DNA from: Bacteroidota bacterium
GTDB taxonomy: Bacteria > Bacteroidota > Bacteroidia > 2-12-FULL-35-15
Assembly (NCBI GenBank): GCA_947466965.1
Contig: CANIFU010000006.1
Coordinates: forward strand, 1-64,000
Reading direction: 5' to 3'
DNA length: 64,000 nt
In this document: piece by piece, positions 52,978-61,309 of the stretch
How the letters are laid out: each line of letters starts with the position of its first letter
Position numbering within the stretch: the first letter of the stretch is position 1
The notes under the pieces: generated by a model
Seen by the model: only the letters and a program-made list of their open reading frames with translations
Database searches by the model: none
What the model was told of the DNA's origin: nothing
Position numbers and translations under genes: made by a program

Positions 52978-53537
52978 TGATTCGGGAAGCAACGACATAT
53001 AAATTAAAAATCGACAAGCAATTTATTGAATCCGAATTGCCAAAAGGTGTTCATATTGTTGTTTTGCAAGCAACACGTATTCCACCTCATATTGGAATGA
53101 TAATGGATAAAAAATACCATTCTTTATCTATAAAAGGTCAGGATATTAACACAGCTGTTTCTGCATTAATTAAAAACTCTTCCATTCGTAAGATACCAAC
53201 GTTGTTTATAAAGATTAAAGACCACCCAACATTCAGTAATTTATATCTTAGCGAGCATTTTATTACAAATATACAGCAGTTTAAACGTGTGGATATTGGT
53301 GTAGCATCATGCATGAGTCCTATTAAATTATTTTTTGAAGAAGTATACAATTTACCAATGACGGATATAAACTATTTGTTTGATCTTCTTCCTTTTCTTT
53401 CTGAAAAAGGACTTATTGAATCGGTTTCAGCGTTTAACATGGATCAAAAAGAGTATACCTTACCTGTATATTCAAACAAAGAGATTAACGATGGGATTTC
53501 TTCTGTCAGAAAAGAATACAAAGATAATACCTATTAA
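52977..53537 (+). CDS. Hypothetical protein downstream of dapF
   Basis: A 186-residue soluble protein that I do not recognise. The ATG at 52977 overlaps the dapF stop (TGATG), showing tight coupling; a TTG three bases earlier is less likely. It has no signal peptide or membrane helix. Notable segments are LPKGVHIVVLQATRIPPHIGMIMDKKYHS (located at about residues 18-46) and SIRKIPTLFIKI. Mixed alpha/beta character with several His is visible, but no catalytic motif that I can name. Position argues for a role near diaminopimelate or cell-wall metabolism, without proof. Confidence 0.8.
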   Translation: MIREATTYKLKIDKQFIESELPKGVHIVVLQATRIPPHIGMIMDKKYHSLSIKGQDINTAVSALIKNSSIRKIPTLFIKIKDHPTFSNLYLSEHFITNIQQFKRVDIGVASCMSPIKLFFEEVYNLPMTDINYLFDLLPFLSEKGLIESVSAFNMDQKEYTLPVYSNKEINDGISSVRKEYKDNTY

Positions 53538-53605
53538 ATTATCTATCTTACAGGGATATATCAAAAAATAATTTAAGAAGATAATTGGTAAAAAAATAAT
53601 CTGCA

Positions 53606-54124
53606 ATGAAATTAAAAGGAAAACTGAGCTCCCTCCGTGCAATTGAACCTTCTGATATTGATGTTTTATATCAATGGGAAAATGACACAGAAACCTGGTC
53701 TGTTAGCAATACACAGTCGCCTTTTTCTCGTTTTGTCTTAGAACAATACATTGCTAGTTCGCATCAAGATATTTATTCTTTAAAGCAGTTGCGGCTAATT
53801 ATTTGTAATGAACAAAATAAAGCTATTGGTAGCATCGATCTTTTCGATTTTGATCCTCATCATTCGCGAGCTGGTATTGGCATTCTGATCGCGGAAAAAA
53901 ACGATAGAAAAAAGGGATATGCTTCCGATGCTCTTAGCTTATTAATTGAGTATTGTTTTTCTGTTTTAAATCTCCATCAACTATATTGCAATATTAAAAT
54001 AGATAATGAAGCAAGTGTATTACTTTTTCAAAAACATGGTTTCAAAATTACAGGATTGAAAAAAGAATGGGTGCGTGAGGGAGATTCTTTTAAAGATGAA
54101 CTTCTGCTGCAGCGAATTCGTTAA
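53606..54124 (+). CDS. GNAT family N-acetyltransferase (RimJ/RimL-like)
   Basis: A 172-residue acetyltransferase of the RimJ/RimL/SpeG-like branch. LRAIEPSDIDVLYQWEND near the start, then GIGILIAEKNDRKKGYASDAL (motif A; acetyl-CoA pyrophosphate loop) near residue 95, and LYCNIKIDNEASVLLFQKHGFK. It transfers acetyl to an amine; the substrate could be a protein N-terminus or a polyamine. It lies 69 bases after the hypothetical gene and 24 bases before the cytochrome. Confidence 0.9.
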   Translation: MKLKGKLSSLRAIEPSDIDVLYQWENDTETWSVSNTQSPFSRFVLEQYIASSHQDIYSLKQLRLIICNEQNKAIGSIDLFDFDPHHSRAGIGILIAEKNDRKKGYASDALSLLIEYCFSVLNLHQLYCNIKIDNEASVLLFQKHGFKITGLKKEWVREGDSFKDELLLQRIR

Positions 54125-54148
54125 TTATTTTTTTAAATGTATAGCTGA

Positions 54149-56176
54149 ATGAAATCGATTTCCCAAAAAACAATAGCATTATTTTTTCTATTAACTCTTT
54201 TTTTGTTGTTGAGTTATTGCGGTGATACAACAAAAGGATCTTCATCTGAAATAGTAAAAGTGGAAGACAAATACCTGAATCATTCTGATACGGTAAAATA
54301 CGTAGGTATGAATCAGTGTAAACTTTGTCATCAGGAAATATATAATTCATATATAGAGACAGGAATGGGTAAAAGTTTCGATCAATCAAGCAAACAAAAA
54401 AGTTCAGCTAAATACTCTGAACACACTTATATATATGATAAATACAAAGATTTTTATTATCACCCATTTTGGAAAAAAGACAGTTTGATGATCATGGAAT
54501 TTCGTTTAAAAGGAAACGACACTGTTTACAAACGCATTGAGTATGTTGATTTTATTATAGGTTCAGGGCATCATACAAATTCACATATAACAAGTTCAAA
54601 TGGCTATTTGTATCAAATGCCAATGACATTTTATACTCAAAAACAAAAATGGGATTTACCTCCTGGCTTTGAAAATGGATTCAACACTCGGTTTTCCAGA
54701 AAGATCGGTTTAGAATGTATGAGTTGCCACAATTCATTACCTGACTTTGTTGAAGGGTCAGAAAATAAGTTCAATGCCTTACCAGAAGGAGTGAACTGTG
54801 AACGCTGTCATGGCCCAGGAAGTATTCATGTTCAACAACGTTCACAGGGATCGAAGATTGACACATCAAAGTACATCGATTATTCAATAGTAAATCCAGG
54901 AAAATTACCGGTTGACTTGCAATTTGATGTTTGTCAGCGTTGCCACCTTCAAGGGAATACAGTTCTAAAAGAAGGTAAATCTTTTTTTGATTTTAAACCA
55001 GGAATGAAGTTATCCGATTATATGACAACATTTTTGCCCCGTTACAAAAATGCGGACGATGAATTTATAATGGCTTCACATGCAGATCGTTTAAAGCAAA
55101 GTAAATGTTTTATCAAAAGCTTTAAACCTGAAACAAATAAAGAATCATTAAAACCATATAAGAATTCACTTACATGTGTTACATGCCACAACCCTCATGT
55201 AAGCGTTAAAGTAACTGGGAAAGAAATTTTTAATACTGCTTGTAAAAACTGCCATAACCAAACTTTAACTAATGCCTTGTGTTCCGAAAGTGAAGTAGTA
55301 AGATCAAAAGCAAATAATAATTGTGTGAGTTGCCACATGCCTAATTCCGGATCGATTGACATACCGCATGTGAGTGTTCACGATCATTACATTCGGAAAC
55401 CAATGAAATCGAATGAAATACAAAAAGTAAAAGAATTTATCGGTTTGTATGCTATCAACGAAAAAAATCCCAGTAATTATACAAAAGCAAAGGCCTATAT
55501 TCAGCAATATGATAAATTTGAATATAAGACTCAATATTTGGATTCAGCTCAATTTTATTTATCAGATAAATCAAAAGAAGAAGTGATCCTAAATTTTGAA
55601 TTACTAGTGCATTTGAATTTTATAAAAATGAATTACTTGAAAATTTTATCCTATGTAGATCAAGTAGGGGGCATTGACAAACTTAAGAAGACTTTAAATA
55701 AAAAATCATGGGATAATGCAAATGCTTGGACAGCCTACCGCATCGGAGAGGCATATTATAGTCTAGGTGATATTAAATCAGCTTACATTTATTATGAAAA
55801 AGCTTGCGACCTGTCGGAATACAATCCTGAATTCAGAAACAAATTAGGCGCTTCATTATTAGCTATGCAAAAAGTGCCTGAAGCAATTATCGTATTAACG
55901 GCTCTTGTAAAAGAAAGTCCAACTTTTGTACAGGCAATCAATAATTTAGGGTACGCCAATCTTCTTTCTGGAAATGCCCTTAAAGCGGAAGAGCTTTATA
56001 ATAGAGCGTTAAAGCTTGATCCTGATTATGAGTCACTATTAATGAATTTTGCCGGGCTAAAAATCTATCAGAAAAAATACAAGGATGCAGAAGCTCTTTT
56101 GAATCGGATACTTAAAAAGAATCCGGATAACCAGCAAGCAACATTAGTTTTAAAACAATTAAAAAGTCTGAAGTAA
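54149..56176 (+). CDS. Seven-haem c-type cytochrome with TPR C-terminus
   Basis: A 675-residue exported protein. The hydrophobic leader ends at LLLSYC; Cys24 may be lipidated, though Tyr before the Cys is unusual. Seven CxxCH haem sites start at Cys 57, 190, 217, 262, 343, 365 and 392; extra His (141-142, 146, 407, 411, 413) could be distal ligands. The layout resembles the cytochrome c554-type multihaem domain. Residues about 520-675 are TPR repeats (AYRIGEAYYSLGDIKSAYIYYEKA, NNLGYANLLSGNALKAEELY) that probably bind a protein partner. It suggests electron transfer in the periplasm or at the outer membrane. The redox partner is unknown; no cytochrome maturation genes are nearby. Confidence 0.9.
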   Translation: MKSISQKTIALFFLLTLFLLLSYCGDTTKGSSSEIVKVEDKYLNHSDTVKYVGMNQCKLCHQEIYNSYIETGMGKSFDQSSKQKSSAKYSEHTYIYDKYKDFYYHPFWKKDSLMIMEFRLKGNDTVYKRIEYVDFIIGSGHHTNSHITSSNGYLYQMPMTFYTQKQKWDLPPGFENGFNTRFSRKIGLECMSCHNSLPDFVEGSENKFNALPEGVNCERCHGPGSIHVQQRSQGSKIDTSKYIDYSIVNPGKLPVDLQFDVCQRCHLQGNTVLKEGKSFFDFKPGMKLSDYMTTFLPRYKNADDEFIMASHADRLKQSKCFIKSFKPETNKESLKPYKNSLTCVTCHNPHVSVKVTGKEIFNTACKNCHNQTLTNALCSESEVVRSKANNNCVSCHMPNSGSIDIPHVSVHDHYIRKPMKSNEIQKVKEFIGLYAINEKNPSNYTKAKAYIQQYDKFEYKTQYLDSAQFYLSDKSKEEVILNFELLVHLNFIKMNYLKILSYVDQVGGIDKLKKTLNKKSWDNANAWTAYRIGEAYYSLGDIKSAYIYYEKACDLSEYNPEFRNKLGASLLAMQKVPEAIIVLTALVKESPTFVQAINNLGYANLLSGNALKAEELYNRALKLDPDYESLLMNFAGLKIYQKKYKDAEALLNRILKKNPDNQQATLVLKQLKSLK

Positions 56177-56177
56177 A

Positions 56178-58382
56178 TTAAACGCTGATCCAATAAATTA
56201 ATTTTACCACTAATGCTCTGTTCTTTTTTGTCATATCAATAGAGTAGTAGTTGTCGGTGTATACAATATAAAGATCAGACATCGGTTTGAATCGCCACTG
56301 CAACCTACAATTAATATTTGTATTATTGAGCTGTGTATTATATTGAGCGAAAGTTGTAAAGAAAATATTTTTCGTAAAACTTAATTCAACTTTCGGTCCG
56401 ATTAGCGTGATATAAGTATTCGAATATGGCTGAGGTAAAACTATTTCATCCTGCGAAAAGCTGACGCCAAAAACACCCCAGGGTTGTTTTCTATAATTTA
56501 ATTCGCCCGAATAAGTAAGTTTACTTCCATTGTAAAACGTGCCATAATCAACTGTTGCATTCCCGAATAGCGGTTTGATTGAGCTTGATGTGAATGTAGC
56601 CAAAATGTTATTAAAATAATAATCATCTTGAGGAATAGGTATTTTATCAGTAAAGCTAATATCAACTGGTATTCTTAATTTAATGAAATTTTTCCTGTAT
56701 TTAATAGAGAAAGTGCTTGAGTTTTGAAAGCTGAAGTTGTATGATAATTGATATAAGTATTCGGTCGACCGCCTCGCTGAATCTATATAATGACTAATAT
56801 ATACTTCTGGAAAATGGTTGTTAATTATTTTTGATTTAGGATAAAACTTGTAACGCAAACTCGGTTCAATTCTTAAATATGTTTCTCTGGAAGTAAGACG
56901 AGTGATCGGATCATAAAAATAAATTCGAGGCACAAATCCAACTTCAGCTAAAAAGTTTTTTTCAACATATTCGTGATTCCATTCCCAAGAAAATTTTGGC
57001 GTTGAAAAACTTAGAAATGAAGCATTGGCAGAAGCATTTGCAAGGTTTTGTGCTGTAAAAGAATAATGATAGAATAGTTTACCGAACCACTTATTGTTTG
57101 CAGATTGTAAATTATAGTCTACACCAGCGATGCGATTAAATCGATTATCCGAAACGCCTTTTATTGTTACCTCTTGCTTATTCACAAAAATGAATGAAAT
57201 GTTCGATCTTTTAAAAATATTTCTAGAAATAGCGGCTACGGAATAATTCTGGCTTTCTAATCCGATTTCGTGTTTGTGTTCTGTTTGCATACTCATTATT
57301 CCGATTCTCCAATTCTTATTAATATTTCCGCTCAATCTAAATCCACCAAGAATAGGTACAACCTGACCTTTATATAATCCTATATTCCTTGAAAAAAACG
57401 GTCTGATTTGGCGAAAACCAAAACGTTCAAAAAGATCGCTATTTTCAATAAAAAATGTTCTTCTTTCAGGAAAAAAAATACTAAAACGAGACAAATTTGT
57501 AACCTGACGATCCACTTCAACTTGAGAGAAATCAGGGTTAATAGTTAGATCAAGATTTAATGAAGATGTAATTGAAATTTTAGCATCCAGTCCTCCATTA
57601 TAAGTATATTGTTCTTTTTTCTGACTTAAAAAATCCTTAGAAACACTTCCGGTTAAATAAGGAATGATTGAAATATTGGAAGCACTTTTTTTCTTAGGAT
57701 CATTAAATTCCATTTTTCCGGTAAACGCTAGAGAAGCAACATTAAAGTTACGAGGGACAGGAGCCCAAACAGAATTTTCATTTCTTTTTAGGTCATTCCT
57801 TGAAAAATTTATTCTCCATGATTCAACACCCGTTTTAAACCTTAAACTTTTAAACGGAATTGCCATTTCGACTACCCATTTATTTTCAGAAATTTTTACT
57901 TCTGATGTCCATTTATTATCCCAAATAGTAGTCACACCTTGTCCGCCACCATTTGATAATAGGCCTTCCCGTTGAACGCCAAGCGGATTAACACCAAAAC
58001 AAAAACCATTTGTTTGGTCATTTAAACAATCCAAATAAACAGCAAAAGCATCATTAACAGGATACGAAAAATCCCTTTTTAGCGATTGAACAATATGTTT
58101 ACCAGCAATAGAATCAAAACAAACAGCTGAAATATATAAATGAACATCATCAAAGGTAACTCTAACAATTGTTTGAGATTTTGCTTCAGAGGTGTCGAAT
58201 GGAAACATCTGTTTAAAATTACCGGCTTTTTCAGCAGCATCCCATGAATGTTCGTTTAATTCACCATCAATGATAACCTTATCAATAGCCTTATAAATAC
58301 AAATAGCAGGAACATCTATGGGTTTTTGTGCCAAAGAATATATCGTTTGAAAAATAAATAAAAGCAAAAAGAAAATGCGCAT
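56178..58382 (-). CDS. DUF5916 outer-membrane protein with CBM9-like N-terminus (second copy)
   Basis: About 734 residues from the ATG at 58382, whose MRIFFLLLFIFQTIYSLAQ is a signal peptide; the ATG at 58394 only adds four residues. A CBM9-like domain (about 25-200; VIIDGELNEHSWDAAE, DVHLYISAVCFD, EMAIPFKSLRF) precedes the DUF5916 barrel (INPDFSQVEVDRQ, PERRTFFIENSDLF). It shares these landmarks with the copy at 43312-45777 but differs widely elsewhere and is shorter. It converges on the cytochrome gene with one base between stops and ends a unit divergent from mltG. Function unknown. Confidence 0.87.
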   Translation of the reverse strand: MRIFFLLLFIFQTIYSLAQKPIDVPAICIYKAIDKVIIDGELNEHSWDAAEKAGNFKQMFPFDTSEAKSQTIVRVTFDDVHLYISAVCFDSIAGKHIVQSLKRDFSYPVNDAFAVYLDCLNDQTNGFCFGVNPLGVQREGLLSNGGGQGVTTIWDNKWTSEVKISENKWVVEMAIPFKSLRFKTGVESWRINFSRNDLKRNENSVWAPVPRNFNVASLAFTGKMEFNDPKKKSASNISIIPYLTGSVSKDFLSQKKEQYTYNGGLDAKISITSSLNLDLTINPDFSQVEVDRQVTNLSRFSIFFPERRTFFIENSDLFERFGFRQIRPFFSRNIGLYKGQVVPILGGFRLSGNINKNWRIGIMSMQTEHKHEIGLESQNYSVAAISRNIFKRSNISFIFVNKQEVTIKGVSDNRFNRIAGVDYNLQSANNKWFGKLFYHYSFTAQNLANASANASFLSFSTPKFSWEWNHEYVEKNFLAEVGFVPRIYFYDPITRLTSRETYLRIEPSLRYKFYPKSKIINNHFPEVYISHYIDSARRSTEYLYQLSYNFSFQNSSTFSIKYRKNFIKLRIPVDISFTDKIPIPQDDYYFNNILATFTSSSIKPLFGNATVDYGTFYNGSKLTYSGELNYRKQPWGVFGVSFSQDEIVLPQPYSNTYITLIGPKVELSFTKNIFFTTFAQYNTQLNNTNINCRLQWRFKPMSDLYIVYTDNYYSIDMTKKNRALVVKLIYWISV

Positions 58383-58442
58383 AATATCCAGCAAATTTAC
58401 CGAAAAATTATACTTTAAAACAGCTTTCAGTATTTAAATTAA

Positions 58443-58450
58443 TATCTTTG
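58443..58450 (+). promoter_or_regulatory. Probable mltG -7 promoter element
   Basis: TATCTTTG matches TAnnTTTG and lies 23 bases before the mltG ATG. No good -33 box is present at the standard spacing. Confidence 0.45.
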
Positions 58451-58473
58451 TAAACATCGGTAGCAACATAAAA

Positions 58474-59529
58474 ATGGTAAAAAGGAAATCATCCTTTATG
58501 AAGAAAATAATTATAGCAATTCTGCTTATTCTAATTCTTGTTGGAGGTATAGGTGGATATTTTGCATATACAACCATTTATCAATCGAATGTAAATCTGG
58601 GTAATAAAAAATCTGAAATAATTTATATTCCAACAGGTTCTACTTTTAATGATGTCATAAGGATATTAGGAGAAAACAATATTTTAAAAAACAGATCGAC
58701 GTTCGAACTTTTATCTGAAAGAAAAAAATATAAATACGCTATTAAAGCCGGTAAATATAGAATTCTTGCTAACATGAGCAATAATGCTCTTGTAAATTTA
58801 TTAAAAGCCGGTATTCAAGAACCCATAAAAATAAATTTCAATGGATTACACACCGTTGATGAGTTTATGAAACGAATAGGTAGGAGGATTGAAGCAGACT
58901 CGCTTTCACTGCAACGTGTTATTACAAATAATGGATATTTGAGTAAATATGGATTTAATTCAACAACAATTCAAGCCATGTTCATTCCGGGTTCTTATGA
59001 ATTTTATTGGAATACTTCAGTAGACCAGTTTTTTGAGCGCATGGCAGAAGAGTATAAGCTATTCTGGAATGAGGAACGAAAAAAGAAAGCCAATTCAACA
59101 GGATTTACTCAGACAGAAATAACAACGTTGGCATCAATAGTTCAGGCAGAACAATGTTGCGACAATGAGGAGAAGAAAATTATAGCAGGATTGTATATTA
59201 ACCGCTTAAAAGATGAAATGCCATTACAGTCGGATCCTACAGTAATTTATGCTCTTGGTGATTTTAAAATACAGCGTTTATCCTTTGAACAAACGCGTAT
59301 TAATTCACCTTATAATACTTATATTAATAAAGGTTTACCACCCGGACCAATAGCTTTTGTTCAGCAATCTTCCATTGATGCTGTTCTTGATTTCGATAAA
59401 AACGATTATATATACATGTGTGCAAAAGAGAACCTTTCCGGAAAACATTATTTTGCAAGAACGTATGATCAACATTGTATTTACGCGAAAAAATATAGGG
59501 ATGCTTTAAATGCAAGAAATATTCATTAA
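58474..59529 (+). CDS. mltG: Endolytic murein transglycosylase MltG
   Basis: A 351-residue inner-membrane protein with one N-terminal helix (about residues 10-30) and a periplasmic YceG domain. MltG cleaves nascent glycan strands and so sets their length. A LysM-like segment (YIPTGSTFNDVIRIL) comes first, then the catalytic region LASIVQAEQCCDNEEKKIIAG near 215, where the Glu of QAE is the catalytic acid, followed by MPLQSDPTVIYALG and PYNTYINKGLPPGPI. An in-frame ATG eight codons later is an alternative start. Confidence 0.95.
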   Translation: MVKRKSSFMKKIIIAILLILILVGGIGGYFAYTTIYQSNVNLGNKKSEIIYIPTGSTFNDVIRILGENNILKNRSTFELLSERKKYKYAIKAGKYRILANMSNNALVNLLKAGIQEPIKINFNGLHTVDEFMKRIGRRIEADSLSLQRVITNNGYLSKYGFNSTTIQAMFIPGSYEFYWNTSVDQFFERMAEEYKLFWNEERKKKANSTGFTQTEITTLASIVQAEQCCDNEEKKIIAGLYINRLKDEMPLQSDPTVIYALGDFKIQRLSFEQTRINSPYNTYINKGLPPGPIAFVQQSSIDAVLDFDKNDYIYMCAKENLSGKHYFARTYDQHCIYAKKYRDALNARNIH

Positions 59530-59564
59530 AAAGACACATAACGATTCTTAATGAATAGAATAAT

Positions 59565-59594
59565 TTTGATACTAATTAAACATTATTATATTTG
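59565..59594 (+). promoter_or_regulatory. Promoter of the phosphohexomutase gene
   Basis: TTTG at 59565-59568, an 18-base spacer and TATATTTG at 59587-59594 match the Bacteroidota promoter consensus at both boxes. The ATG used here (59611) follows 16 bases later, which excludes the in-frame ATG at 59551 as the main start. Confidence 0.7.
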
Positions 59595-59610
59595 TAAAAA
59601 AACACTATTT

Positions 59611-61017
59611 ATGACAAAAATTAAGTTTGGAACTGACGGATGGCGAGCGATTATCGCAAAAGATTTCACAGTTGATAATGTAGCACGAGTTACCATAGCT
59701 TCTGCAGAATGGGTTAAAAAGAATTTCAATAAACCGAGTGTTGTCGTTGGCCACGATTGCAGATTTGCAGGTGAATTGTTTGCCGAAACGACAGCAAAAA
59801 TTTTCGCTAATTCAGGAGTGAAAGTTTATTTGGCGAAAGATTTTGTTTCTACACCAATGATCTCTTTGGGTGCAAAAAAATTAGGTACATCATTAGGAGT
59901 CATTATCACTGCTTCTCACAATCCACCTTCCTATAATGGTTATAAATTAAAAGGAGGCTTTGGCGGTCCGCTTTTACCAGACGATATTCAAAAAATTGAA
60001 GATATTATTCCAGAAAAAAATTCGATTGATTTGGAAAAACTTTCTATATCAGACTTTTTAAAATCGGGAATGATTGAATATGTTGATCTTGAGACGATGT
60101 ATGTAGATCATGTTGAAAATAATTTTGATATGAACGCTATCCGAAATACAAAAATGAATTTCGCTTATGATGCTATGTATGGAGCAGGGCAGAATGTAAT
60201 GCGCAGATTATTACCCGATATTACTTTTCTTCATTGCGATTATAACCCTGGATTTGAAGGTCAAGCGCCTGAACCGATTCATAAAAATCTAATTCCGTTT
60301 TCGGATCTTATAACCGAAAGTGGAGATATTGACTGTGGATTAGCAACTGATGGAGATGCTGATAGAATTGGATTATACAACAGTAAAGGAGAGTTTATCG
60401 ATTCTCATCACATAATTTTATTGTTAATTAATTATCTGGTCACTCAAAAAAAAATGACAGGTAAAGTTGTTAACGCATTTTCTGTAACGCCACGTGTTAA
60501 AAAAATGTGTGAACATTATGGTTTGGAATACCAGGTTACTAAAATTGGATTCAAATACATTGCAGGAATTATGGTTTCTGAAGACGTATTGCTTGGTGGT
60601 GAAGAAAGTGGTGGAATCGCAATTAAGGGTCACATTCCTGAGCGAGATGGTATTTGGATGGGATTAACCATTTGGGAATATATGGTAAAATCAGGAAAAA
60701 CATTAGACCAATTAATTGATGAAATCTATAAAATCGTCGGTCCTTTCAAATTTGAACGCAGCGATATGCATTTGAAAGAGCAAATAAAACTGGCTATTGT
60801 AGAAAACTGTAAAAATAATTTATATTCAGAATTTGGAACATACATTGTAAAACGAATAGAAACTGTTGATGGCTGGAAGTATTTCTTTGATAACGATGAA
60901 TGGATGATGATACGTGCTTCAGGAACTGAACCTGTATTAAGAAATTATGCAGAAGCAGCGACGACAGAAAAAGCGTTCGCTATTTTAAAGGCAGTTGAAA
61001 AAACATTGCTAGGATAA
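59611..61017 (+). CDS. Phosphoglucomutase/phosphomannomutase family protein
   Basis: A 468-residue alpha-D-phosphohexomutase. MTKIKFGTDGWRA starts domain 1; the phosphoserine Ser102 lies in TASHNPPSYNG; TDGDADRIG near 245 binds magnesium; GGEESGG near 330 fixes the sugar; and the C-terminal RASGTEPVLRNY holds the substrate phosphate. These enzymes swap phosphate between C1 and C6 of glucose, mannose or glucosamine phosphates; which one is not clear. The upstream extension to 59551 overlaps the promoter and is not conserved in character. Confidence 0.93.
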   Translation: MTKIKFGTDGWRAIIAKDFTVDNVARVTIASAEWVKKNFNKPSVVVGHDCRFAGELFAETTAKIFANSGVKVYLAKDFVSTPMISLGAKKLGTSLGVIITASHNPPSYNGYKLKGGFGGPLLPDDIQKIEDIIPEKNSIDLEKLSISDFLKSGMIEYVDLETMYVDHVENNFDMNAIRNTKMNFAYDAMYGAGQNVMRRLLPDITFLHCDYNPGFEGQAPEPIHKNLIPFSDLITESGDIDCGLATDGDADRIGLYNSKGEFIDSHHIILLLINYLVTQKKMTGKVVNAFSVTPRVKKMCEHYGLEYQVTKIGFKYIAGIMVSEDVLLGGEESGGIAIKGHIPERDGIWMGLTIWEYMVKSGKTLDQLIDEIYKIVGPFKFERSDMHLKEQIKLAIVENCKNNLYSEFGTYIVKRIETVDGWKYFFDNDEWMMIRASGTEPVLRNYAEAATTEKAFAILKAVEKTLLG

Positions 61018-61028
61018 TAGATAACAAG

Positions 61029-61055
61029 AAGCCACTTTTAAAGTGGTTTTTTTTT
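61029..61055 (+). terminator. Terminator of the phosphohexomutase gene
   Basis: AAGCCACTT and AAGTGGTTT pair around a short TTA loop, followed by a run of Ts. It starts 12 bases after the stop. The remaining sequence to 61309 shows no gene. Confidence 0.8.
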
Positions 61056-61309
61056 CAAAGAAATTGTGTTTTTCAAAAAAAGAAAATAATACAATCTTCA
61101 TTTAAAATACTTGGTTAACAGTCATCGACATTTTCTTTGCCAGATTTTTTATTCATAAAGGTGGCCGAATACCACATAATCATTATTGTTTTCATCTTGA
61201 AGACAATTCTGCTTTATATCTTTTAAAAATTCAATTACGATCAATTTACTTGTCTAATTTTTGAACAAAACGAGCGTTTTTTTGTAGTAATAAAGAAATC
61301 AATTTAAAT

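Noticed and set aside
57664-57975. A 103-codon plus-strand reading frame inside the second DUF5916 gene
   Set aside because: It mirrors the barrel gene in the opposite strand, with no recognisable domain or promoter.
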